Positions 28,111 to 37,067 are shown, numbered from the stretch's first letter. The stretch is DNA of 64,000 bases from Danxiaibacter flavus (GCF_041060425.1 NZ_JAULBC010000007.1:248001-312000), one strand, 5' to 3'. Notes: a model not told the origin generated them from the letters alone. Program-made: numbers and translations.

Positions 28111-28480
28111 ATGCTCTTCTATAGAACCAGTGAATAGTCAATGGTCAATGGTGAAGGTTCGATCCGGCTAAGTAAATGTATTGCCATTTAAGTGCTATTA
28201 TTATCCTATGCAAAATTCTTTGCTCTTATATTTCTTCTATACAACTAGTGAATAGTGAATGGTCAATGGTGAAGGTCCGGGCTGGCTAAGTAAATGTATT
28301 ATCGTTTAAGTGTTATTATTATCCTGAGCAAAAGCTCTTATACGCTCTTATATTTCTCCTATACAACTAGTGAATAGTGAATGGTCAATGGTGAAGGGCC
28401 GGGCTGGTTAAGTAAATATATTGTCGTTTAAGTGTTATTACTATCCCGGGCAAAAGCTCTTATTTGCTCTTATATTTCTT
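28111..28480. repeat. Three tandem copies of a ~120-bp unit
   Basis: The anchor TGAATAGT appears at 28131, 28249 and 28371 (periods of 118 and 122). Each unit carries CTATA(G/C)AAC(C/T)AGTGAATAGT and TCAATGGTGAAGG, then a TAAGTAAAT segment and a GCTCTTATATTTCT end. The copies are similar but not identical. An inverted relative of the first 40 bases is found inside the tandem repeats at 63501-63540 and 63871-63910. The repeat fills the gap between the AraC gene and the DUF4822 gene. Confidence 0.85.
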
Positions 28481-28509
28481 AAACGGTTTAAAAAACTTCG
28501 CTCCGGTCA

Positions 28510-28551
28510 GCTTTAGGCTTTAGGCTTTGAGCTTTGAGCTTTAGGCTTTAT
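28510..28551. repeat. Heptanucleotide microsatellite (GCTTTAG/GCTTTGA)6
   Basis: Six 7-base units in a row (GCTTTAG twice, GCTTTGA twice, GCTTTAG, GCTTTAT) ending at the stop codon of the DUF4822 gene. Confidence 0.85.
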
Positions 28552-29027
28552 CAGGGCTCTTTATGTGTTGTAGGCGTGTGCACAATGTCGAAATAAACTG
28601 ATTTATCATCGTTGTTAGGATAAATCCTGTATGTAAACTCATCTTTTGTAAGTACAGTAATTTCAACAACACGGGTAAACAAAATAGCTCCGGCACTATC
28701 CCTGGCTACAATTGTACGGGTTTTTCCATCAGCAGGAACCGTCCAGTCGCCGTGCGTCTTGGGCGAATCATCAAGGTTGTACATAGTAAATGTTCCATCA
28801 GCCTTGAAATATGCAAAGCCTACAAAGTTAGATACGTTGGCATCTGTCAACGCTACATGCTCACCTTTATTGTTTTTTGCATTGGTTGTTTCCCAGGAAA
28901 CACTTGCCAGCACTTCAGCCGGAGTTTGCGTTTTCTGTGGCTGATCACTGTCTTTACTGCAACCAATAAATAATGTAGTACAAAAAACTACCACAAAAGT
29001 CAACACAATCTTTTTAAAGTCATTCAT
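28551..29027 (-). CDS. Lipoprotein with DUF4822-like domain
   Basis: A 158-residue lipoprotein: signal peptide with lipobox ending at Cys23 (LFIGCSKD), a short linker, then one compact beta-rich domain (about 40-155, with GFAYFKADGTFTMYNLDDS, HGDWTVPADGKTRTIVARD). This matches DUF4822 as I remember it. Function unknown. Its promoter box lies at 29051-29058. Confidence 0.65.
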   Translation of the reverse strand: MNDFKKIVLTFVVVFCTTLFIGCSKDSDQPQKTQTPAEVLASVSWETTNAKNNKGEHVALTDANVSNFVGFAYFKADGTFTMYNLDDSPKTHGDWTVPADGKTRTIVARDSAGAILFTRVVEITVLTKDEFTYRIYPNNDDKSVYFDIVHTPTTHKEP

Positions 29028-29050
29028 ATTTTATACAATTTATTATGTGG

Positions 29051-29058
29051 CAAAAATA
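29051..29058 (-). promoter_or_regulatory. -7 promoter box
   Basis: On the minus strand this reads TATTTTTG, an exact TAnnTTTG, 23 bases before the DUF4822 lipoprotein start. Confidence 0.5.
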
Positions 29059-29157
29059 TTTATGCCCTTTGCCAAGTCTTTGCTGTTTTCATCCCGGCAC
29101 TTGTAAAATTTATAACAACTCGGCTGCCTGGCTACAACAAAGTGCAGCAGCTATTTT

Positions 29158-30369
29158 CTAAAACACAATATTTCCTCTATGGATCAATGACTTCACCGGT
29201 GAAATACGGGACACCGCTTCGGCCGAACAGGAGGCTGCTATCAGTACCATATCAGCGTCATCTCCCGCTTTAGGCCATTGTTGCATCCCATTATCGTCTA
29301 ATGGCAGTATATAACGTGTTGCAAAAGCCAGGGTCCGGGACAATTGCCATTCAGTAGAGTAGCCATACAATTCTGCTATAAGGTGTGCCTTTTGAAGCAT
29401 ATTGCCTGAACCAAAAGTGTTCCAGTGATCCTGTATATTATCATTGCCGATCAATACTTCCACTCCGTATTTTCTTAGCGTTGGAATTGGCATGATGGTG
29501 TCGCCGAACGGAACAGAAGACACAATCCCTACACCGGCATAAGCAAGACGTTCCGCAATCTTTTCAATTTCCGAATCACTCAAATGCCCCAAAGCAAATG
29601 CATGACTGACATAGGTTTTCCCTTTTAGCGGTGGGTTTTCCATGGCCTTATCAATCAGGAATTCGATGGTTTTTATTCCGCTTTCTCCCCTTTCATGCAG
29701 GTGAAGATCAATGCCCTTATTATTGTCCAATGCAAGCTGCGTAATCAGCTCCATTGGTTTCTCCACACTTCCGTCAACTGAATAAGGATCAACTCCCCCA
29801 ATAAAACCCACAGCATCCAGTTTGGCGACTTCCTTTAAAAGAGATTCTGTATGCGTATAATAGATACCGTGCTGGGGAAAGGCAACCAATTCAGCGTCCA
29901 GTATTTTTTTCTTATGCTGCAACACTTCTTCCAGGTGATTCAGGGACTCGAAACCAGATGTGGGATCAATATTAACATGTGAACGGATGAAATGTGTACC
30001 ATATGATTGAAGGAAATCAATCATTCTTCCTGTTCGCTCTTCTGAAGTATTCAGCCATTCCGGAATCATCTTCTGTTCATAAGCAATCATATCCTTTACC
30101 GTCCTTCTTTTCGCCGAAACTGCCTGCCATGGCAAACCGAAAAGCATTTTATCGAGATGCCCATGCATATCCTTAAATGCAGGCAGCATGAGCCTACCCT
30201 TCGCATCTATTGCATCTATCGCTGCATCATTGGGTTTAATGTTCTTTATTTTCCCATCTTCTACTTCAATGCAAAAAAGATCAGTTTTCGTTTTTACTAC
30301 TTCTCCGTCTTCGTATTCAAAACCCGTTTCCAGTAAAACATTCTTCAGTATATATGTTTGATTTTCCAT
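29158..30369 (-). CDS. Cytosine-deaminase-like amidohydrolase, cytoplasmic
   Basis: A 403-residue metal-dependent hydrolase related to CodA. Visible residues: the metal pair in KDMHGHLDK, a second pair DLHLHERGE (the Glu corresponds to CodA's general acid), the His in YVSHAFALG, and GNDNIQDHWNTFGSGNMLQ, which aligns with CodA's GHDDVFDPWYPLGTANMLQ and holds the catalytic Asp. It has no signal sequence. It is divergent from a close paralogue at 30557 that does carry an export-type leader. The substrate (cytosine or another N-heterocycle) is not certain. Confidence 0.82.
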   Translation of the reverse strand: MENQTYILKNVLLETGFEYEDGEVVKTKTDLFCIEVEDGKIKNIKPNDAAIDAIDAKGRLMLPAFKDMHGHLDKMLFGLPWQAVSAKRRTVKDMIAYEQKMIPEWLNTSEERTGRMIDFLQSYGTHFIRSHVNIDPTSGFESLNHLEEVLQHKKKILDAELVAFPQHGIYYTHTESLLKEVAKLDAVGFIGGVDPYSVDGSVEKPMELITQLALDNNKGIDLHLHERGESGIKTIEFLIDKAMENPPLKGKTYVSHAFALGHLSDSEIEKIAERLAYAGVGIVSSVPFGDTIMPIPTLRKYGVEVLIGNDNIQDHWNTFGSGNMLQKAHLIAELYGYSTEWQLSRTLAFATRYILPLDDNGMQQWPKAGDDADMVLIAASCSAEAVSRISPVKSLIHRGNIVF

Positions 30370-30392
30370 TTTGTATTAACAATTCACTGCGG

Positions 30393-30400
30393 CAAAGTAA
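30393..30400 (-). promoter_or_regulatory. -7-like box of the leftward amidohydrolase
   Basis: Reads TTACTTTG on the minus strand (one mismatch to TAnnTTTG), 24 bases before the start at 30369. Confidence 0.4.
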
Positions 30401-30441
30401 AGTTTGTTTTTAGCCAATGCTTTGCGAAATCCATCCTGATG

Positions 30442-30488
30442 CTTGAAAGATTTATCATTTTACTTTAAAGTGTGATAAATCTTTCAAG
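30442..30488. promoter_or_regulatory. Perfect 16-bp inverted repeat midway between divergent promoters
   Basis: CTTGAAAGATTTATCA at 30442-30457 and its exact complement at 30473-30488, with a 15-base spacer. Its outer edges are each exactly 42 bases from the -7-like boxes of the two divergent amidohydrolase genes (30400 and 30530). That symmetry fits a shared activator or looping repressor site. No regulator gene is adjacent. Confidence 0.65.
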
Positions 30489-30529
30489 AGTTGGAATGAA
30501 TCCTACACACAGCACAGCGTACCATCAAC

Positions 30530-30537
30530 TACTTTTG
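30530..30537 (+). promoter_or_regulatory. -7 promoter box of the rightward amidohydrolase
   Basis: TACTTTTG, an exact TAnnTTTG, 19 bases before the ATG at 30557. Confidence 0.55.
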
Positions 30538-30556
30538 TCTCAAATATTTTCAGGCT

Positions 30557-31906
30557 ATGCGTAAATCAAAGATCTCCCGCAAGGATTTTTTGAAAAAAAC
30601 CGGATTAAGTTTTGCAGGAACGGCTTTTGTGCCCGGACTATTGAAGGCTACAGGTGTTTCAGCCCAACCTCCAGCAGACAAAGGAAACAAGCACATGGAT
30701 AAAGATTATTCTTTAAAAAATGTAAGGCTGGAAACAGGATTCGAGTACGATGGTGATGAAGTTATTCATACCAAAACCGGATTGTTTTCTGTTGCCATCA
30801 GTAATGGAAAAATCAAAAGCATTTCTGATAACACGCCCAATGATTCCCGCGCCATTGATGCTAAGGGACTATTGATGCTTCCGGCATTTAAGGATATGCA
30901 TATCCACCTGGATAAAACTTTCTATGGCGGCCCGTGGCAGGCTGCAAAGCGAAGAACCGGCGGTGTAAAAGGCATGATTGCACTGGAGCAGCAAATTTTG
31001 CCGGAGATGCTGAAAACATCCACAGATCACGCGGAAAAACTGATTGAATTACTTCAGTCAAAGGGTACTTCATTTGCAAGAAGCCACGTAAATATTGAAC
31101 CTACCTCAAAACTACAATCGCTAAAAAATCTACAAAAAGCGCTTGAAAATAAAAAAGATAGTTTTGGAGCAGAGCTTGTAGCATTTCCTCAGCATGGCGT
31201 TTTTTATACTGATTCAGTTCCCTACCTGAAAGATGCTGCACAAATGAATATTGATTTTATTGGTGGCGTAGATCCTTACTCCATTGATGGATCTATTGAA
31301 AAAACAATCGATTTTACAGTTCAGCTGGCGCTGGATAATAACAAAGGAATAGATATTCATTTGCATGAATCCGGAGAATCGGGATTGAAAACAGTTGAAT
31401 ACCTGATTAAAAAAGTAAATGAAAATCCTGCGCTAAAGAAAAAGACTTTTATAAGCCACTGTTTTGTTTTAGGAAAACTGGAAAAACCCAAGCAGGAAGA
31501 AATAGCAGAACAATTGGGCGCCGCTAATATAGGCATCGTATCTACCATACCATTTGGCGGATTAATTATGCCGATACCCACATTGTACAAACACAATGTT
31601 ACAGTGCTAACGGGTAACGACAGCATCATTGACCACTGGAATACATTTGGAAGCGGAAGTGTACTACAAAAAGCCAACCTTATGGCACAACTCTACGGTT
31701 ATTCTACCGAGTTTTTGTTATCAAGAAGTTTAAAACTGGCAACAGCTAACATACTTCCATTAGATGACAAAGGTGTGCAACAATGGCCAAAAGCAGGCGA
31801 TGCTGCCGATATGGTACTTATTGATGCAAGTTGTTCGGCAGAAGCTGTTTCAAGAATATCGCCGGTGAAATCATTGATAACCAAAGGAAATATTGTGTAT
31901 CAATGA
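30557..31906 (+). CDS. Cytosine-deaminase-like amidohydrolase with Tat-like leader
   Basis: A 449-residue paralogue of the divergent gene, with the same catalytic pattern (KDMHIHLDK, DIHLHESGESG, FISHCF, GNDSIIDHWNTFGSGSVLQ). It differs by about 45 extra N-terminal residues that look like a Tat leader: SRKDFLKK (7-14), then a weakly hydrophobic stretch ending near VSAQP. The second arginine of the twin pair is Lys, which may weaken Tat use. The sequence after residue 45 restarts with KDYSLKNVRLETGFEYD, matching the N-terminus of the cytoplasmic copy. An exported deaminase acting on periplasmic substrates is inferred. Confidence 0.8.
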   Translation: MRKSKISRKDFLKKTGLSFAGTAFVPGLLKATGVSAQPPADKGNKHMDKDYSLKNVRLETGFEYDGDEVIHTKTGLFSVAISNGKIKSISDNTPNDSRAIDAKGLLMLPAFKDMHIHLDKTFYGGPWQAAKRRTGGVKGMIALEQQILPEMLKTSTDHAEKLIELLQSKGTSFARSHVNIEPTSKLQSLKNLQKALENKKDSFGAELVAFPQHGVFYTDSVPYLKDAAQMNIDFIGGVDPYSIDGSIEKTIDFTVQLALDNNKGIDIHLHESGESGLKTVEYLIKKVNENPALKKKTFISHCFVLGKLEKPKQEEIAEQLGAANIGIVSTIPFGGLIMPIPTLYKHNVTVLTGNDSIIDHWNTFGSGSVLQKANLMAQLYGYSTEFLLSRSLKLATANILPLDDKGVQQWPKAGDAADMVLIDASCSAEAVSRISPVKSLITKGNIVYQ

Positions 31907-32138
31907 TCACCAAATAGCATTCATCGATTGTCAGGCGAATCCGGGCCGCGCCATTCAAAACGCAAGAGGTTTTCACCTGTAATGCGACTGCTCAAAGTAT
32001 TTGTAATAAATGGTGCTTCAATCTTGCTAATTTAAATGTTCCGGCGAGACTTTTTTTATGCGCATTTCATAAACCAAACGCTAACATAATTGTTGTTAAT
32101 AATGGAATCGAAATATTTCTTTTAAAAAAAAGAATCGG

Positions 32139-32168
32139 AAAGGCTTGCCTCTTTGGGTAAGCCTTTTT
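32139..32168 (+). terminator. Probable terminator
   Basis: AAAGGCTT (32139-32146) pairs with AAGCCTTT (32159-32166), followed by TTTAA; an A-run precedes it, so it may work in both directions. It lies about 230 bases after the exported amidohydrolase. The rest of 31907-32490 shows no gene. Confidence 0.5.
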
Positions 32169-32490
32169 AATGTAAACGTCACTCATATCACTCCGATCTA
32201 TCCATTTATTTCTGAACTGCCAGCCGGAAGCATGAAACCGTAGATTCATGTTCTTTGAAAATTTTGTCCCGGAGCAAAGATATACCGCAGAGTAAGTTAA
32301 GAAACAGTTTTGTTAGCCGCTCTGCTCATTGGAAGACAAGGCCATTTGTTTGGGAAATGCATATTATTCAAAGGCGTTTCGTTAATTGAAAAAGACTTAT
32401 TAATTTGATAGAGGATATGACGATATGATCTTTTCCTGCAACTTTTGACGAAGTAAATTCCCGTTTTTTAATACATTATCTGAAAGAAAA

Positions 32491-33549
32491 ATGACGAAAA
32501 CAAAATACAGCCGGCGTCATTTCCTGGGCGCTGCAACGATGTCATTGGGTGCCGCTGAATTTGCGATGATTGGTTTAGCCGGTGCAGCACAATTTCCTGA
32601 TCAAAATCAATCGCAGGCCATGAAGAATCGTTTTGAAACAAACGCATCCATTGGTCCGATAAAGCAAGTTAATGCCGGTCTTCTAAGTGTCGGATATGCA
32701 GAATCGGGTCCTCAAAACGGAACTCCGGTCATTCTTCTTCATGGCTGGCCTTACGATATTTACAGCTATGCCAATGTACAACCAGTATTGGTATCAGCCG
32801 GTTACAGGGTGATAATCCCCTATTTACGCGGCTATGGCACAACGCGCTTTTTGTCCGACGAAACAATGCGTAACGGACAGCAATCTGTGCTTGCCGTTGA
32901 TGTGATCAATTTAATGAACGCGCTCAGTATCACGAAAGCAATCGTCGCTGGTTTTGACTGGGGGGCACGTACAGCAAACATACTAGCTGCCTTATGGCCG
33001 GAGCGATGCAAGGCACTGGTATCTGTAAGCGGCTATTTGATCGGCAACCAGAAGGCAGGGATGAACCCATTGCCTCCTGCAAGTGAACTTCAGTGGTGGT
33101 ATCAATATTATTTTGCTACAGAGCGCGGCCGCGCGGGTTATGAGAAATACAGGCATGACTTTGCCAAACTCATCTGGAAGATTGCTTCCCCACAATGGAA
33201 TTTTGACGATGCTACGTTCGATCAAACGGCAGCATCTTTCGACAACCCTGACCATGTAGCCATTGTGATACACAATTACAGATGGCGGCTGGGCATTGCA
33301 CAAGGTGAATCCCAATATGATGATTTGGAAAAAAGGCTTGCGGAAGGGCCTATTATTACAGTGCCCACGATCACGCTTGAAGGTGATGCCAATGGGGCGC
33401 CTCACCCTGAAAGCACCGCCTACGCCAATAAATTTTCAGGCAAATATTCGCACAAGATCATAACAGGTGGCATCGGCCATAATCTACCCCAGGAAGCGCC
33501 AAAAGCATTTGCGGAAGCAGTAATCGAAGCCGATAATTATTCTAAATAG
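32491..33549 (+). CDS. Tat-exported alpha/beta hydrolase, epoxide-hydrolase type (copy 1)
   Basis: A 352-residue hydrolase with a twin-arginine leader (SRRHFLGA, 7-14). Catalytic elements: oxyanion motif HGWP (His84), nucleophile elbow GFDWG with Asp156, and the late His330 in GGIGHN. An Asp nucleophile places it with epoxide hydrolases and haloalkane dehalogenases rather than Ser esterases; the substrate is unknown. It has a near copy at 52534-53589, almost identical from about residue 155 onward. It opens a run of exported hydrolases. Confidence 0.82.
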   Translation: MTKTKYSRRHFLGAATMSLGAAEFAMIGLAGAAQFPDQNQSQAMKNRFETNASIGPIKQVNAGLLSVGYAESGPQNGTPVILLHGWPYDIYSYANVQPVLVSAGYRVIIPYLRGYGTTRFLSDETMRNGQQSVLAVDVINLMNALSITKAIVAGFDWGARTANILAALWPERCKALVSVSGYLIGNQKAGMNPLPPASELQWWYQYYFATERGRAGYEKYRHDFAKLIWKIASPQWNFDDATFDQTAASFDNPDHVAIVIHNYRWRLGIAQGESQYDDLEKRLAEGPIITVPTITLEGDANGAPHPESTAYANKFSGKYSHKIITGGIGHNLPQEAPKAFAEAVIEADNYSK

Positions 33550-34385
33550 CTTGTTGTAGAAATTGGCAATGACGCGTTCCCGAACCACTGGGTAAATCTC
33601 TATGTTTAGATGACTTTATTTTCCCTGATACAACATCATTTAAGAAAGGCTTTGACACCGGGCTTAACACTTACAAATAAATAAACAATTAAAAAACAGA
33701 GGGTAAGCTGAATCAACGGAATCATGAAGAATCGGGTTATATCATGCATTGCACCATATTCCTGCAACAGAGGCCGGTACCGGATGCCGGAAGCAACACC
33801 GGCGGGCATATTCAGTTTCCCAAGCAATTGTACAGTCTGCAACCGGGATCGAATTGATAGAGGCATCTTTAAAAAAAACATTGCATATATATTGAGAATG
33901 AGTTTAAGCATGTTCGTTTATTTCGATAATACTCAGCTGACGCTGAGTAAGAATTTTGTTACCACACAAAATTATTTTCACACCACTCCCGTTTCAATGG
34001 ACGAATGATGCGGAATGTTGCGCGGATTACCCGCGGATAATTTACATGCACAGATCTTTTTAATGGAAAGTATTATACATCATTGGCACACTCGGTCGAT
34101 AAGATTATCGCACGATAAAGCATACGCTAATAATACAGCTTTTCCATCGGGCTTAGTTTCGATCTTTTATTTGCGGCCCGAAAGATTCCCCACACCAGAA
34201 TAGTTGACTTGTTGCTTCGTGACTATTGAGTACAGGATTGCTTTATTCATACAATTTATAGCACCGTTCTGTCATTGCTTCCGCTATCCGGCATGAATAG
34301 CTTTGCCTTCGTATTTAAAACAAACTGTTGTAGTTGATCAGTCATCAACTTTCAGTTAACAATTTATCATCATAAAATTTAAACA
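33550..34385. other. Gene-poor gap with the promoter of the EHN hydrolase at its end
   Basis: About 840 bases. A leftward 91-codon frame (33636-33911) has one hydrophobic stretch but no recognised family, and two overlapping rightward frames look random. The only clear signal is the promoter region at 34250-34305. Confidence 0.4.
34250..34305 (+). promoter_or_regulatory. Promoter with conserved upstream element (copy 1)
   Basis: An exact -7 box TAGCTTTG (34298-34305) is preceded by an upstream element of about 37 bases that ends in GTCATTGC (34271-34278). The same element, about 80% identical by eye and with almost the same spacing (19 bases between element and box here, 19 in the other), precedes the hydrolase at 36156. 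Confidence 0.5.
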
Positions 34386-35678
34386 ATGAAAAGAAGCAGA
34401 ATGACTCTTGCGATATTATTGTTGGTAAACGTTTTACTAATGCAAGGAGTAACAAGCACCGCGCAAACCGGTCCCAATATCAGCACAGTCACAAACGAAT
34501 CTATACGACCGTTCCAGGTGCATTTTCCGCAGGAACAACTTAACGGTCTGCGCCAACGTATTCAGGCTACCAGGTGGCCCGCGCAGGAAACTGTAAATGA
34601 TGCATCACAGGGCGTACAACTTGCCACAATGCAAAAACTAGCGAAATATTGGTCAACGGATTATGACTGGCGAAAAGTGGAAGCCAGGTTAAATGCCTTA
34701 CCTCAATTCATTACAACAATAGATGGAGTTGATATTCATTTCATTCATGTCCGTTCCAGGTATCCGAATGCATTGCCCATCATTATCACACACGGATGGC
34801 CGGGCTCTGTTATAGAGCAGATGAAGATCATAGGTCCGCTCACAGATCCTGTTGCCTATGGTGGTAAAGCGGAAGATGCTTTTGATGTAGTGATTCCTTC
34901 ACTTCCCGGCCACGGTTTTTCAGGCAAACCCACTACTACTGGCTGGGAACCGGTACACATTGCAAAAGCATGGATAGAGTTGATGAGGCGACTTGGCTAC
35001 AAAAAATATGTAGCACAAGGCGGTGACTGGGGAAATGCAGTTTCCGAGATTATGGCGCTAATGGCACCTCCTGAATTGCTTGGCATTCATACCAATATGC
35101 CGGCAACCGTTCCGGCTGATATTTCAAAAGCTCTGGCATCAGGAACTGTTCCGCCCGATCTCTCAGCCGATGAACTGAACGCTTACAAACAGCTCGGCTT
35201 TTTTTATAGCAAGGGTTTGGGCTATGCCCAGGAAATGGGTCTTCGACCACAAACACTTTATGGTATAGGAGATTCACCCATCGGTCTTGCTGCCTGGATG
35301 CTTGACCACGATGATCTTAGCTATAAGCTGATTGCAAGCGTGTTCGATGGAAAAACGGAAGGTCTTACCCGTGATGATATCCTTGACAATATTACCTTGT
35401 ATTGGCTTACAAACACGGCTGTTACTTCTGCACGGCTTTACTGGGAAACCTTTCAGCTTCCAAAGGCCGGCTTTTTTGATCCACGCGGGGTAAAGATCCC
35501 TGTTGCCGTAAGCGTGTTCCCTGATGAGATATACGCAGCTCCCAAAAACTGGGCAGAGAAGGCTTATGCCAAACTTATATACTATCAGAAACATGACAAA
35601 GGTGGTCACTTCGCCGCATGGGAACAACCGCTGCTCCTTACAGAAGATCTTCGGGCAGCATTTAAATCACTGCGTTGA
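34386..35678 (+). CDS. Secreted epoxide hydrolase, EHN domain
   Basis: A 430-residue exported hydrolase. After a signal peptide (cleavage near STAQT, about 28) comes an EHN domain (about 40-135, IRPFQVHFPQEQLNGLRQRI, RWPAQE, DYDWRKVE), as in microsomal epoxide hydrolase relatives, then the alpha/beta fold: HGWPGS (His136), nucleophile Asp214 in GGDWG, and His408 in KGGHFAAWEQP. All three catalytic positions are kept. Family members open epoxides or relatives such as juvenile hormone; the bacterial substrate is unknown. It is followed by a hairpin at 35716. Confidence 0.86.
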   Translation: MKRSRMTLAILLLVNVLLMQGVTSTAQTGPNISTVTNESIRPFQVHFPQEQLNGLRQRIQATRWPAQETVNDASQGVQLATMQKLAKYWSTDYDWRKVEARLNALPQFITTIDGVDIHFIHVRSRYPNALPIIITHGWPGSVIEQMKIIGPLTDPVAYGGKAEDAFDVVIPSLPGHGFSGKPTTTGWEPVHIAKAWIELMRRLGYKKYVAQGGDWGNAVSEIMALMAPPELLGIHTNMPATVPADISKALASGTVPPDLSADELNAYKQLGFFYSKGLGYAQEMGLRPQTLYGIGDSPIGLAAWMLDHDDLSYKLIASVFDGKTEGLTRDDILDNITLYWLTNTAVTSARLYWETFQLPKAGFFDPRGVKIPVAVSVFPDEIYAAPKNWAEKAYAKLIYYQKHDKGGHFAAWEQPLLLTEDLRAAFKSLR

Positions 35679-35715
35679 TTTCAGCCAGCAGCATCAAATA
35701 AACTAATAAAACCAA

Positions 35716-35751
35716 ACATAGCCGTCACGCTTTTTGGCGAGGCGGCTATGT
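35716..35751 (+). terminator. Terminator-like hairpin
   Basis: ACATAGCCG (35716-35724) pairs perfectly with CGGCTATGT (35743-35751); only a weak T-run follows. It lies 38 bases after the EHN hydrolase stop. Confidence 0.45.
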
Positions 35752-36007
35752 CGTTTAAATGTGAGCTGACCGATAAAATGTATTACTCAATAAACGCATC
35801 ATCAGGCAATGATGATGCAATAAAATTTAGGCAAGTATCATGCGTTAAACGCACCGTCGTTATTTGCTGCTTTTAATCTCCGGTTCTTTCTTATTGCGTA
35901 TCCGATAGCGTTTTCCAACAAGAGCTATTTAGCCGATATAGTCGCAAAGGTCCTGTTTATACAATACATAACATCATTCCGTCATTGCCTTCGGCGCGCC
36001 GTGATAA
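35752..36007. other. Gene-free stretch with upstream element copy 2
   Basis: Part of the 477-base gap between hydrolase genes. A small hairpin GCATCATC/GATGATGC sits at 35796-35818. The conserved upstream element ends in GTCATTGC at 35981-35988. No reading frame of note. Confidence 0.45.
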
Positions 36008-36015
36008 TAGTTTTG
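36008..36015 (+). promoter_or_regulatory. -7 promoter box of the hydrolase pair
   Basis: TAGTTTTG, an exact TAnnTTTG, placed 19 bases after the conserved upstream element and about 140 bases before the ATG at 36156, which implies a long leader. Confidence 0.5.
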
Positions 36016-36155
36016 TCAACGGATTTCATTAAACAAAAACAGCTTTTGCAGATGATCACAAATGGCTCACAGTCATTAAAAAAAGAGAAAGAAATCAAAC
36101 CTGCCGGATGGTCCTCTTGTAAGATCTGTTTATCAAAATTTTAAAAAAAACATGT

Positions 36156-37067
36156 ATGAAACGTTCATTTTTCAGCGCACTAATTATTCTAAGTGCATTA
36201 CTCACAAGCATTAATTCCTGGTCTGCAGGTACAGGCAGCAGGAACGAATCAGGAAACACTAAAACAGTAAATGTCAACAATGCAAACATCGCGTATCGCA
36301 TCTATGGTGATAAAGAAGGAATTCCGATAGTTCTGTTGTCACCGCTGGGATCATCGATGGACGACTGGGATCCCGCAGTCATCAATGGGCTTACCAGGAA
36401 TTCGCCAGTTGTAGTTTTTGATGAAAAGGGAGTTGGCAGCTCCTCGGGAAAAACGCCGGCAACAATTGCAGAAATGGCTACTGACGCGATTGCTTTCATC
36501 AAGACATTGGGATATCCGAAAGTGAATCTGCTGGGATTCTCAATGGGAGGTTTTGTTGCTCAGCAAATTGTTGAGACCGAACCACAATGGGTAAACAAAC
36601 TGATCCTGGTTGGTACTGGTCCCCAGGGATCTGAAGGACTTTCAGAAGTAGGCAACAAAATTTCATCCATTGCGAACCTGCCTCCGGAAGAACAATTCCT
36701 CCAATCTTTATTTACTCCTACAGAACAAAGCAGACAATCAGGTAAAGAATCATTTGCACGTATCTCAGCAAAAAAAGAAGGCCGCGATCTTCCGCTTTCA
36801 CAGGAAGCTTTCGTTGCTGAGCTAACTGCCGTTCTCGGATGGGCTCAACCTGATTCAGCAGCCTTCGCCCGTTCAACAGGTGTAACCACACATACATTGA
36901 TCGTCGCAGGCAAAAATGACTTATTGGTGCCGATTGTCAATCCATTCAAACTATATCAGGCAATGCCAAACTCACGCCTGCTTCTTTTGCCGGATGCCGG
37001 TCACGGCGTTATGTTTCAATACCCGGACCTGTTCGTTCAGGAAGCGGAAAACTTTCTAAAAAATTAA
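36156..37067 (+). CDS. Secreted alpha/beta hydrolase (Ser type)
   Basis: A 303-residue hydrolase with a signal peptide (cleavage near SWSAG, about 25). Nucleophile elbow GFSMGG with Ser129, an acid in the late AGKNDLLVP segment, and His283 in DAGHGVM. The sequence resembles general esterase/chloroperoxidase-like hydrolases. Its closest neighbour in sequence is the next gene, 72 bases downstream, so the two look like a tandem duplication within one transcript. Confidence 0.85.
   Translation: MKRSFFSALIILSALLTSINSWSAGTGSRNESGNTKTVNVNNANIAYRIYGDKEGIPIVLLSPLGSSMDDWDPAVINGLTRNSPVVVFDEKGVGSSSGKTPATIAEMATDAIAFIKTLGYPKVNLLGFSMGGFVAQQIVETEPQWVNKLILVGTGPQGSEGLSEVGNKISSIANLPPEEQFLQSLFTPTEQSRQSGKESFARISAKKEGRDLPLSQEAFVAELTAVLGWAQPDSAAFARSTGVTTHTLIVAGKNDLLVPIVNPFKLYQAMPNSRLLLLPDAGHGVMFQYPDLFVQEAENFLKN

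Noticed and set aside
28111..28480. 120-bp repeats as CRISPR or as a tRNA-like array
   Set aside because: The whole unit is repeated, not a short repeat with variable spacer, and no cloverleaf can be drawn.
33636..33911. 91-codon leftward frame with a hydrophobic segment
   Set aside because: No family, no promoter and overlapping equally long frames on the other strand.
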